64,000 nucleotides of DNA from Pseudoduganella namucuonensis (GTDB lineage: Bacteria; Pseudomonadota; Gammaproteobacteria; Burkholderiales; Burkholderiaceae_D): positions 54,537-118,536 of the forward strand of contig NZ_FPBO01000028.1 of the NCBI RefSeq assembly GCF_900116645.1, in the 5' to 3' direction. A program made the translations under genes and the position numbers. The notes under the pieces were generated by a model that saw nothing but the letters and a program-made list of their open reading frames with translations, searched no databases and was not told where the DNA came from. Shown one piece after another: positions 24,859 through 35,533 of the stretch (positions are counted from its first letter, which is position 1; each line of letters starts with the position of its first letter).

Positions 24859-27800
24859 ATGTTCGAATTCCTCTTCAAGCGCCCAGGCGATAAGCCGTCC
24901 GATCAGCAGGCCACTCCGGAGCAGGCCGCCGCCACGGCCGCCTCCTCCGCGCAAGCTGAACAGACCGCCGCCCGCCGCGCCGCGCAGGGCGAACGGGCCA
25001 AGTCGCTCGAAGGCGACGAGGCCGGCGCGGTCGAGCTGATCCTCCAAAGCGAATTCGCCGACGTGCGCCTGGCCGCCGCCGCGCACGTCCACTCGCAGCC
25101 GATGCTGGAGAAAGTCCAGCAGGCCATGCGCAACACCGACCGCCGCGTGGCCAAGCTGATGCAGTCGCGCCTGGACGCGCTGCGCCACCAGCAGGCCGAG
25201 CAGCGCCAGGCCGAGGTCACCATCGCCGCCGCCCGCAAGCTGCTGGCCGATGAAAAACTCACCCCCAACCAGGTCGCCGAACTCGACCGCATGTGGAAGA
25301 TCATCGCCGCCACGCCGGAGCTGACGGACGAGTTCAACGGCGTGCGCGCCGCGCTGGGCAAGCGCCTGGAGGACCAGGTCGCCCTGCAGCGTGCCGCGCT
25401 GGACGCGCTCGCCGCCGTGAGGCGCATCGCCGCCGGCGACGTCCCTCCCGAAGTGCAAGCCGCGCTGGTGGCCGTTCCAGCCGCCACGCCGGCGCCCGCC
25501 GCTGCGCAAGCCGAATCGTCGCCGTCCGATGAACAGCCGCAGGCCGCCGCAGAAGCGCCGGCCAACGCCGAGCCGGCCGCCGAGGTCGCCGCGGAAAACG
25601 CGTCCGTCGCCGCGCGCGCCGAGGCAAGCGCCAACGATGTGCCTCAGACCGCCGCGGAAAACGCGCCGGTCGCCGCGCAAGCCGATTCGCCCGCCAACGC
25701 CGAGCCGGCCGCTGCCGAGGCCGCCCCAGATAGCGCGTCAGTCGCCGTGCAAGCCGAGGTAAACGCCGACGATGCGCCCCAAGCCGTCGCCGAGGCGGCC
25801 GCGAGTGACACGCGCGTCGCCGCGCAAGCCGAGGCAAGCGCCAATGATGCGCCTCAGACCGCGGATGTGCCTCAGACCGCGGCCGAGACCGCTGCGGAAA
25901 ACGCCCCAGCCGCCGCGCAAGCCGATACGCCGGCCAACGCCGAGCCGGCTGCCGCCGAGACCGCCGTAGATAACGCGTCCGTCGCCGCGCATGCGGATGC
26001 AAGCGCCAACGATGCGCCCCGCGCCGCCATCAAGGCCGAAGCGGAAAGCGCGCCGGCCTCCAATGAGCCCGCCGTCGGCGCCACCGATGCCGCCGCGCCC
26101 GTTGGCGATCAACCGCGGGCCAGCGCCACCGCCCCGGTCCAGGACGCCGCCGCGCCCGACGCCTTCGCCGATCTCCTCGACTCCCTGGCCGCCGAGCACG
26201 CCAAGCACGTGGCGGCGCCGGAGAGCGCCGCGCTGCCGCGCCACCTGCTGGGCGACTTTGAAACGGCGATGGCCGACGTCCGCGCCGGCCAGGCGGCCCT
26301 GCAAGCCCGCCGCGCAGCGCTGGCCGGCTGGCAGTCTGCCGGCCCCGCCGCGCTGAGCGCCGAAGAGCTGACCCGCACCTGGAAAAGCCTGCCGCAGCAC
26401 ACGCTGGCCGCGGGTCTGCAGCCGGCCTTCGACGCGCTGCTGGCCAGCGTCCCGGCCACCCGGCGCGCCGAACGCAACGAACGCCCGGACGCCGCCCGCA
26501 AGCCCCAGGACAATCAAACCGGAGCCGCCCCGGCCAAGGCCGCGCCCGCCAACGCCGCCAAGGACAATCGCGAAAACCGCGGCGCAGAGCAAGGCGGCGA
26601 GCGCCCCGCCAAGCCCGCCCGCCAGCAAGCGCCCGCGTCCGATGCATCCAAGGAAGCCAACAAGCAATTCATGGCCACGCTGGACGCCATGGAAGCCGCC
26701 TTGGCGCAAGGCCAACTGCACATCGCCGCCGACCACGACAAGCTGTTAAAGGAAAGCAAAACCGGCCGCCTGACGCCGCCCCAGGCCGACCGCCTGGCCC
26801 ACGTGCGCGGCGAATTGAAGCGCCTGGGCGACTGGGCGCGCTGGGGCGGCAACGTCTCGCGCGAAGAGTTGGTGAAAGCGGTGGAAGACCTGCAAGGCCA
26901 GCAACTGGCCATGTCCGAGCTGGCCAAGAAGGTCGGCAGCATGCGCGAGCGCTGGAAGGCGCTGGACGGCGTGTCCGGTCCGGCCCCCAAGGGCCTGTGG
27001 GAACGCTTCGACACCGCCTGCACCGCCGCCTACGCGCCGGCCGCGGCCCACTTCAAGCACTTGGCCGACGAGCGCCACACCAACGCCGCCAAGGCGCAGG
27101 CCATGATTTCGGAGATCGAAACCATGGCCGCCGAGATCGCCGCCGCCGGCACGCCCAACTATAAAGGCCTGGCCGCCGCCTCGCAGCGCCTGCGCCAGGC
27201 TTGGAGCCGCCTGGGCGCGATCGACCGCAAGGAAAAGAAAAAGCTGGACAGCGCCTTCGGCAAGGCCATGGACGCCATGCTGGCGCCGCTGGAACAGCAG
27301 CGCCGTGTCGAAGTGTCCGGCCGCGAGGAATTGATCGAGGAAGCCCTCAAGCTCAACCCGAGCGACCGCCACACGCTGGACGCCGTGCGTTCGCTGCAGG
27401 AGCGCTGGCAAGAGCACGCCAAGGCGCTGCCACTGGAGCGCAAGCAGGAACAGGCGCTGTGGCAGCGTTTCCGCGCCGCCTGCGACGCCATCTTCGCCGC
27501 CCGCAAGGAGTCGGCGCACGCGGCGGACAGCGAGCGCAAGGCGCACCTGCATGTGCGCGAGGACATCTGCGCGCAGCTGGAAAACGCCACCTTCGGCGGC
27601 GACGACAAGGCCCAGCTGGCCGCGATGGCCAAGGCCTTGAAGGACGCCGCCGCCGCCTGGCACGCGTCCGGCCACGTGCCGCGCGCCAGCGAGCAGAAGA
27701 TTGAGCAGCGCTACAAGGCCGCCGTGGCCGCCGTGCAGGCGCAGTCGGACGCGATCCGCAAGCGCGCCGGCGCCGCCCAGGCCAACGCGCTGCGCGACAA

Positions 27801-28248
27801 GCTGCGCCTGGTGCAGGCGCTGGAAACGGCGCTCACCGGCGCCGACGCCATCGACAGCGCCGATTGGGAAGGCCGCTGGAAAGCCTTGCCGCCGCTGGCC
27901 GCCGAATACGAGCGCACCTTGCACACGCGCTACGCCGCCGCCCTGGCCGCCGAGGCGCAAGGCAAGCGCGCCGCCTACGCCGGCCAACTGGAGGCGGGCC
28001 GCGCCAAACTGCTGCAGGAAGTGTTGCGCCTGGAGATCGTGGCCGGCGTCGACAGCGGCGCCGAGTTCGCGCGCGACCGCCTGAAGCTGCAGGTGGAAGT
28101 GCTGCAATCGTCGCTCAAGTCCGGCCAGAAGCCGATGACGCAGGCGGCCCAGTTCCTGCAGCTGTGCGCGATGCCGGCCCTGGCCGACGCGCGCACCGCC
28201 ACCCGCATCGAGCAGCTGTTCCGCCGCATCGGCGCGGACTCGAAATGA
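24859..28248 (+). CDS. DUF349-repeat protein with long Ala-rich insert
   Basis: 1129 aa. After an N-terminal helical region (about 1-200; ILQSEFADVRLAAAAHVHS) comes a low-complexity segment to about residue 440 rich in Ala, Glu, Asp and Pro, inside which six degenerate repeats of about 24 residues run from about 249 to 398 (consensus close to VAAQAEASANDAPQTAAE). The C-terminal 680 residues carry several DUF349 units, each with a W..L....RWKALD-type signature (MRERWKALDG, RQAWSRLGAIDRKEKKKLD, LQERWQEHAKALP, WEGRWKALPPLA). Role unknown in Proteobacteria; likely a cytoplasmic coiled-coil protein. Its stop overlaps moaE. Confidence 0.85.
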   Translation: MFEFLFKRPGDKPSDQQATPEQAAATAASSAQAEQTAARRAAQGERAKSLEGDEAGAVELILQSEFADVRLAAAAHVHSQPMLEKVQQAMRNTDRRVAKLMQSRLDALRHQQAEQRQAEVTIAAARKLLADEKLTPNQVAELDRMWKIIAATPELTDEFNGVRAALGKRLEDQVALQRAALDALAAVRRIAAGDVPPEVQAALVAVPAATPAPAAAQAESSPSDEQPQAAAEAPANAEPAAEVAAENASVAARAEASANDVPQTAAENAPVAAQADSPANAEPAAAEAAPDSASVAVQAEVNADDAPQAVAEAAASDTRVAAQAEASANDAPQTADVPQTAAETAAENAPAAAQADTPANAEPAAAETAVDNASVAAHADASANDAPRAAIKAEAESAPASNEPAVGATDAAAPVGDQPRASATAPVQDAAAPDAFADLLDSLAAEHAKHVAAPESAALPRHLLGDFETAMADVRAGQAALQARRAALAGWQSAGPAALSAEELTRTWKSLPQHTLAAGLQPAFDALLASVPATRRAERNERPDAARKPQDNQTGAAPAKAAPANAAKDNRENRGAEQGGERPAKPARQQAPASDASKEANKQFMATLDAMEAALAQGQLHIAADHDKLLKESKTGRLTPPQADRLAHVRGELKRLGDWARWGGNVSREELVKAVEDLQGQQLAMSELAKKVGSMRERWKALDGVSGPAPKGLWERFDTACTAAYAPAAAHFKHLADERHTNAAKAQAMISEIETMAAEIAAAGTPNYKGLAAASQRLRQAWSRLGAIDRKEKKKLDSAFGKAMDAMLAPLEQQRRVEVSGREELIEEALKLNPSDRHTLDAVRSLQERWQEHAKALPLERKQEQALWQRFRAACDAIFAARKESAHAADSERKAHLHVREDICAQLENATFGGDDKAQLAAMAKALKDAAAAWHASGHVPRASEQKIEQRYKAAVAAVQAQSDAIRKRAGAAQANALRDKLRLVQALETALTGADAIDSADWEGRWKALPPLAAEYERTLHTRYAAALAAEAQGKRAAYAGQLEAGRAKLLQEVLRLEIVAGVDSGAEFARDRLKLQVEVLQSSLKSGQKPMTQAAQFLQLCAMPALADARTATRIEQLFRRIGADSK
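25603..26052 (+). repeat. six degenerate 24-residue repeats inside the DUF349 gene
   Basis: The coding sequence repeats units beginning SVAARAEASANDVPQ, PVAAQADSPANAEPA, SVAVQAEVNADDAPQ, RVAAQAEASANDAPQ, PAAAQADTPANAEPA and SVAAHADASANDAPR. Two alternating subtypes (ANDAPQ and ANAEPA) suggest duplication of a 48-residue pair. DNA blocks such as the one at 25673-25711 recur near 25913 with few changes, so slippage or recombination is plausible. Confidence 0.75.
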
Positions 28249-28715
28249 TGGATGGAAAGACGCAGGTCCGGGTCCAGGCGGAGGACTTCGACGTCGCCGC
28301 CGAGCTGGCGCAACTGCGCGCCGGGAACGCCAAGGTTGGCGGTATAGTGAGCTTCGTCGGCACGGTGCGCGACCTGAACGAGGGCGCCGATGTCGCGGAG
28401 ATGGAACTCGAACACTACCCCGGCATGACGGAGCAATCGATCGAGGCCATCATCGAGCAGGCCAAACAGCGCTGGCCCGTCTATGGCGCGCTGGTCATCC
28501 ACCGCATCGGCCCCCTGAAGCCGATGGAGCAGATCGTGCTCGTCGCCGTGACATCCGCCCATCGGGGCGAGGCTTTCGCCGCTTGCGAATTCATCATCGA
28601 CTACCTGAAGACGGAAGCACCGTTCTGGAAGAAGGAGCAGACCCCGGCCGGGGCGCGCTGGGTCGATGCCCGCGTCAGCGACGACGCCGCCCTGAGGAAA
28701 TGGGAGACGTCTTGA
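28245..28715 (+). CDS. moaE: molybdopterin synthase catalytic subunit MoaE
   Basis: 156 aa, ATG at 28245 overlapping the DUF349 stop (ATGA); a second ATG follows at once. Family motifs: IVSFVGTVRDLN, LEHYPGMTE, HRIGPLKPMEQIVLVAV, EFIIDYLKTEAPFWKKEQ with the active-site lysines. It transfers sulfur from thiocarboxylated MoaD to precursor Z to form molybdopterin. moaD and the other moa genes are not in the window, so MoaE is separated from its partner or coupled here to a structural gene. Confidence 0.93.
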   Translation: MMDGKTQVRVQAEDFDVAAELAQLRAGNAKVGGIVSFVGTVRDLNEGADVAEMELEHYPGMTEQSIEAIIEQAKQRWPVYGALVIHRIGPLKPMEQIVLVAVTSAHRGEAFAACEFIIDYLKTEAPFWKKEQTPAGARWVDARVSDDAALRKWETS

Positions 28716-28733
28716 TCTGAATCATGAATGCTC

Positions 28734-28760
28734 CTTGAAAACAGGTTGCCCATCCCAACT
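28734..28760 (+). promoter_or_regulatory. candidate sigma-32 (heat-shock) promoter of clpB
   Basis: CTTGAAA (28734-28740) is a perfect sigma-32 -35 element; after 12 bp TCCCAACT (28753-28760) matches six of eight positions of the CCCCATNT -10 element. It lies 33 bp before the clpB ATG, with AGGAG at 28780-28784 as ribosome site. ClpB is a classical sigma-32 target. Confidence 0.65.
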
Positions 28761-28792
28761 TGGAGATCAACCAATAATCAGGAGCATTCAAC

Positions 28793-31396
<2,604 letters not shown>

Positions 31397-31555
31397 GAGG
31401 CTGAGAGTCTTTCGATCATGCCCGCTCATCACGCCAGAAAGTGCCCGCTCGTCGTTGCAAATGCTCGCCATAGCCCGAGCTATGGCTGTGCTTTGCGCCT
31501 CGATCGGCCACTTTCTGGCGCGCTGCTCTGGCACGCCCGAAAAACTCTCAGCCTC
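31397..31555. repeat. 159-bp long imperfect palindrome after clpB
   Basis: It begins at the base after the clpB stop. Each arm is about 79 bp; the outer 12 bp (GAGGCTGAGAGT) and an inner block (CGCCAGAAAGTG) pair perfectly, the remainder pairs with regularly spaced mismatches, and the centre is GCCATAG-CCCGAG-CTATGGC. As RNA it would fold into one long interrupted hairpin that could act as the clpB terminator, although no T-run follows. It holds no reading frame of note. The architecture recalls ERIC-like or MITE-type intergenic repeats. Confidence 0.7.
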
Positions 31556-31599
31556 TGACGCAAAACTATTCTTTGTGGCGGCGCATGAATTCTTTCCAA

Positions 31600-31631
31600 T
31601 TGGCGTTAAGCTAAGCCTTTTTATAGCTTAA
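31600..31631 (+). promoter_or_regulatory. promoter and operator-like inverted repeat before the STAND regulator gene
   Basis: TTGGCG (31600-31605), 16-bp spacer and TATAGC (31622-31627) form a plausible sigma-70 promoter. Overlapping it, TTAAGCTA (31606-31613) and TAGCTTAA (31624-31631) are perfect inverted 8-mers with a 10-bp gap, a likely operator, perhaps for autoregulation. A second small hairpin, AGGGAGAG/CTCTCCCT at 31631-31652, lies in the leader. Confidence 0.45.
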
Positions 31632-31660
31632 GGGAGAGCCGGCCCTCTCCCTCGACGCCC

Positions 31661-34525
31661 ATGCCCGCCGCCGACACCGTCCTGCTGTTTGGTCCCTATC
31701 GCCTGGTTCCCGCCGAACGCGCGCTTTATCAAGGCGCGCGTCCGGTGCGGCTGAGCGGGCGCGCGTTCGACCTGTTGCTGGCGCTGATTGAACGCCCCGG
31801 CGAGGTGGTCGGCAAGGATGAGCTGATCGCCCGGGTGTGGCCCCAGTCCTTCGTCGAGGAGGGCAACCTGCGGGTGCACATCGGCACGCTGCGCAAGGCG
31901 CTGGGCGGCGACGACGGCCCGTATGTGGAAAACGTGGTGGGGCGCGGTTACAGCTTCGTCGCGCCGGTGCGGCGCGCGACGCAGGCGGCGCCGGACCCAC
32001 CGGCGCCGTGGCAGCCGGCGGCGCGGCCGTCGCCACGGCCGCAACCGACGGCCGCCACGCTGGCTTCGCGCGGCCGCGTCATCGGCCGCGAGGACGCGAT
32101 CCGGCAGCTGGCCGCGCAGGTGATCGAGCGCCGCCTGCTGACGGTGGTGGGGCCGGGCGGCATGGGCAAGACCACGCTGGCGCTGGCGGTGGCGGCCGAC
32201 GTCGCGCCGCATTTCGGCCAGCGCGTGCATTTCGTGGACCTGGCCCCGCTCACCGAATCCAGCCAGGTGGGCGTGGCGTTGGCCATGGCCCTGGGCCTGC
32301 CGGCGCTGTCCAGCGATCCTTTGCCGGGCTTGCTGGTCCATCTGCGCGACACGGACGCGCTGCTGGTGCTGGACAACTGCGAACACGTGATCGACGGCGC
32401 CGCCGCGCTGGCCGAGCGGCTGCTGTGCGCGACGGCGCGCGTCCACATCCTGGCCACCAGCCGCGAGCCGCTGCGCGCCGAGTCCGAGTGCGTGCACCGC
32501 CTGGCGCCGCTGGCCTTGCCCGCGGCCGTGCCGGCCGGCGCGGCGCCGGACATGGCGCTGCTGGCCGCCAGCCCGGCGGTGCAGCTGTTTGTGGAACGCG
32601 CCACCGCCAGCGTGGACAGCTTCCGCCTGACGGAGGACAACGCCGCCGCCGTGGCGGAGATTTGCCGCCGCCTGGACGGCATCCCGCTGGCGATCGAACT
32701 GGCGGCCGGGCGCGCGGAGTTCTTCGGCGTGCACGCGCTGGCCGCGCGGCTGGAGGACTGCTTCGCCGTGTTGACGCGCGGCCGCCGCACGGCCCTGCCG
32801 CGCCACCAGACCCTGCGCGCCACGCTGGACTGGAGCTACCACATGCTGCCGCCGGCGGAGCAGGCCATCCTGCGCCGCTTCGGCGTCTTCCGCGCGCCGT
32901 TCATGCTGGAGTGCGCGGTCGCGGTGGCCGCGGACGAGGCCGAAGGGAAGCAAGAGGGAGACGCGGCCGACGCCGTGTTGGACGGCATCGCCAACCTGGT
33001 CGCCAAGTCACTGCTGATCGCCGACACCGGCGGCGACACCATGCTGTATCGCCTGCTGGCGACCACGCGCGCCTATGCGCTGGAAAAGCTGCGCGCCAGC
33101 GGCGACCAGGACCGGGTGGCGCGGCGCTACGCGCAGCGCTGCTGCGACATCATGGCGCGGGCGCAGGAGGAGGTCGAGCGGCAGCCGATGGCGCAATGGC
33201 TGGCGGTGTACGGCCGCACCATCGACCACGTGCGCGCCGCGCTGGACTGGGCGTTCGGGGATGGCGGCGGCGTTGCGGCCGGGGACATCGCGCTTGGCCA
33301 GCGGCTGTGCGCCGTGTCCGCGCCGCTGTGGTATCAGCTCTCGCTGATGGGCGAGTATCGCGGCCGGCTGGAACGCGCGCTGCGCGCCGGCGGGGACACG
33401 CTGGCCCCCGCCACCGAAATGCCGCTGCGGCTGGCCATGGGGCACGCGCTGCTGCACGCCGGCGAGCACTCGGACAGCCGCGTGCGATCGGAGGCCTTCG
33501 CCCGCGCGCTGGACCTGGCGCAGCGGCTGGACGACGTATCGTGCCGCATGGCCGCGCTGTGGGGCTGCTACACGGACGCCATCTTCAACGGCGACTACGA
33601 GATCGCGCTGGGCTACGCCGAACGCTATGGCATCGACGTCGACCGGCATGGCGGCGAGCTGGCCAGGGTGGGGCACGCGCGCATGCTGGCGCGCGTGATG
33701 TATTACCTGGGGCGGCAGCGCAGCGCGCGCGCCCACATCGACTTCGCGGTCCACCATCCGCTGCGCCGCGAGGGACAGTCGCGCAATCGCGGTTTCCAGT
33801 TCGACCCGCACATCTCCACGCTGGCGGTGCAGGGCCGCATCCTGTGGCTGCAGGGCTATCCGGACCAGGCCATGGCGGTGGCCGGGCAATGCGTGGAGGA
33901 GGGCCTGCGCGGCGCGCACGCCATCTCGCTCTGCTTCGCCCTGCTGCTCGCATGCAGCGTCGCCACCTGGAGCGGCGACGAGGCGGCCGGCCGGCGCTAC
34001 ACCGGCATGATGCTGGAGCACTCCCAGCGCAGCGCGCTGCCGCACTGGCACTTCTGGGGCGAGGGTTTCGCCGCGGCGCAGCGGCTGCTGCACGGGACGG
34101 GGGCGCCGGACGACGCGGCCATCGCGGCGCTCAGGCAAAGCCGCTTCTGCGGCGACCTGCAGGTGGACGTGATGGCCACGCTGCATCCGCGCCTGCTGAC
34201 GCCGCGCGCCGTGGAGCGGGCGGAGTCCGGCGCGGCCGGCTGGTGCCGCGCCGAGGTGCTGCGGGGCTGGGGCGAGTCCCTGGCGCAGGCCGGCGCGCAC
34301 GCGCAGGCGGAGCGTTGCTTCCGGCGCGCGCTGGACATCGCAGGGGAGCAGGGCGCCGGCGCCTGGGAACTGCGCGCCGCCACCAGCCTGGCGGCGCTGC
34401 TGCGCGCGCGGGAGCGGCGGCTCGACGCCCGGGCGCCGTTGTTGGCGGTGTATGAACGCTACTCGGAGGGCTGGGGGACGCGCGATCTGCTCCAGGCGCG
34501 CGCGCTGCTCGATGAACTGGGATGA
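31661..34525 (+). CDS. winged-helix STAND-type ATPase transcriptional regulator
   Basis: 954 aa. The N-terminal 105 residues are an OmpR/PhoB-type winged helix (FGPYRLVPAERALY, LSGRAFDLLLALIERPGEVV, RVHIGTLRKAL, YVENVVGRGYSFVAPV). Then a STAND/NB-ARC ATPase: Walker A VVGPGGMGKTTLALAV (near 161), Walker B LLVLDNCEHVIDGA, and the ILATSREPLRAESECV sensor region. The C-terminal 450 residues are TPR-like helices rich in Ala/Arg. Such proteins bind an unknown ligand, oligomerise with ATP and activate neighbouring promoters. No receiver domain or kinase is linked, and no operon partner follows, so the target is unclear. Confidence 0.85.
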   Translation: MPAADTVLLFGPYRLVPAERALYQGARPVRLSGRAFDLLLALIERPGEVVGKDELIARVWPQSFVEEGNLRVHIGTLRKALGGDDGPYVENVVGRGYSFVAPVRRATQAAPDPPAPWQPAARPSPRPQPTAATLASRGRVIGREDAIRQLAAQVIERRLLTVVGPGGMGKTTLALAVAADVAPHFGQRVHFVDLAPLTESSQVGVALAMALGLPALSSDPLPGLLVHLRDTDALLVLDNCEHVIDGAAALAERLLCATARVHILATSREPLRAESECVHRLAPLALPAAVPAGAAPDMALLAASPAVQLFVERATASVDSFRLTEDNAAAVAEICRRLDGIPLAIELAAGRAEFFGVHALAARLEDCFAVLTRGRRTALPRHQTLRATLDWSYHMLPPAEQAILRRFGVFRAPFMLECAVAVAADEAEGKQEGDAADAVLDGIANLVAKSLLIADTGGDTMLYRLLATTRAYALEKLRASGDQDRVARRYAQRCCDIMARAQEEVERQPMAQWLAVYGRTIDHVRAALDWAFGDGGGVAAGDIALGQRLCAVSAPLWYQLSLMGEYRGRLERALRAGGDTLAPATEMPLRLAMGHALLHAGEHSDSRVRSEAFARALDLAQRLDDVSCRMAALWGCYTDAIFNGDYEIALGYAERYGIDVDRHGGELARVGHARMLARVMYYLGRQRSARAHIDFAVHHPLRREGQSRNRGFQFDPHISTLAVQGRILWLQGYPDQAMAVAGQCVEEGLRGAHAISLCFALLLACSVATWSGDEAAGRRYTGMMLEHSQRSALPHWHFWGEGFAAAQRLLHGTGAPDDAAIAALRQSRFCGDLQVDVMATLHPRLLTPRAVERAESGAAGWCRAEVLRGWGESLAQAGAHAQAERCFRRALDIAGEQGAGAWELRAATSLAALLRARERRLDARAPLLAVYERYSEGWGTRDLLQARALLDELG

Positions 34526-34622
34526 CGCGATCCCGTGGACGCCAGCGGGCCTGCGCGCATCCGGCGGAATAGCTTGGGACGCCGAGTCGCGCTCGCTCCG
34601 TCCCCGCGCCGCTTGTATGGCG

Positions 34623-35417
34623 CTACCCGCCGCTGTCGGCGAAGAAGGCCGACGGCGTGGTGCCGAAGGTCTTCTTGAACATCGCCGAAAAGGCCGACTG
34701 GCTGGCGTAGCCCAGCTGCTCGGCCACCTGCGACATCGGCATGCCGCGCGCGATCATCGGCGCGGCGTGGGCCAGCCGCACCTGCTGGCGCCACTGGCCG
34801 AACGTCAGCCCCAGCTCCCGCTCGAACAGGCGTGCCAGCGTGCGCTCGGAGGCGCCCACTTGCCGCGCCCAGTGCTCCAGGGTCTGCGGCGAACCGGGAT
34901 CGTCGATGAGCGCGGAGCACAGCACCTTCAGGCGCTTGTCCTCAGGCAGCGGCACGCGGATGGGACGGGTGGCGGAGCGCCCCAGTTCATCGAGTATCAA
35001 CTCGGCCAGCAGCGCCTCGCGCGCCGGTTCGGCACCCGGATCGAGTTGCTCCAGCGCCACGATCAGTTCGCGCAGCAGCGGCGACACCGCCAGCACCTTG
35101 CACTCGTTGCCGGCGAACGGCGCGCGCGCGGCCAGCACGCACAGTGGCCGCAGCCGCGCCGTTTCCAGCACCGTCACCTCGTGCATCACCTCGGGCGCGA
35201 TCCAGATCGCCCGCAGCGGCGGCACGATCCAGCTGCTGCCGTTGGCGGCCACGCGCAGCACGCCCTCCAGCGCGAACGTGACTTGGCCCCAGGGATGGTT
35301 GTGGGCCTGCATGAACTCGGCCGCCTGCAGGTCGCGCGCCCGCATCGTCACCGGCCGTTCCGGCGTCGGATCGTTGTAGGGGTAGGTCTTGGTGTGGGTG
35401 ACGACGGTGATGGCCAT
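34623..35417 (-). CDS. AraC-family transcriptional regulator
   Basis: 264 aa. N-terminal cupin-like sensing domain (HNHPWGQVTFALEGVLRV, IWIAPEVMHEVTV) and a C-terminal double helix-turn-helix: SPQTLEHWARQVGASERTLARLF and the canonical second motif VAEQLGYASQSAFSAMFKKTFGTTPSAFF. This layout fits AraC regulators that control an adjacent exporter. It is divergent from the MFS gene, sharing the 116-bp gap, so it most likely regulates that transporter. Confidence 0.93.
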   Translation of the reverse strand: MAITVVTHTKTYPYNDPTPERPVTMRARDLQAAEFMQAHNHPWGQVTFALEGVLRVAANGSSWIVPPLRAIWIAPEVMHEVTVLETARLRPLCVLAARAPFAGNECKVLAVSPLLRELIVALEQLDPGAEPAREALLAELILDELGRSATRPIRVPLPEDKRLKVLCSALIDDPGSPQTLEHWARQVGASERTLARLFERELGLTFGQWRQQVRLAHAAPMIARGMPMSQVAEQLGYASQSAFSAMFKKTFGTTPSAFFADSGG

Positions 35418-35492
35418 GTGGGAAGCCCCGGATTCGCTTTGGCAGGATCGCGATAAACAATGTCACGCTATCTTAATTCAGCCGGCGACATT

Positions 35493-35520
35493 TTGCATAC
35501 ACTGGGCTTTACGCTACAAC
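35493..35520 (+). promoter_or_regulatory. candidate promoter of the MFS gene
   Basis: TTGCAT (35493-35498), 16-bp spacer and TACAAC (35515-35520), 13 bp before the MFS start codon. The short leader contains CTGGAG as ribosome site. It lies in the intergenic gap with the divergent AraC gene; no clear operator repeat is visible. Confidence 0.4.
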
Positions 35521-35533
35521 TCTGGAGTCCGCA

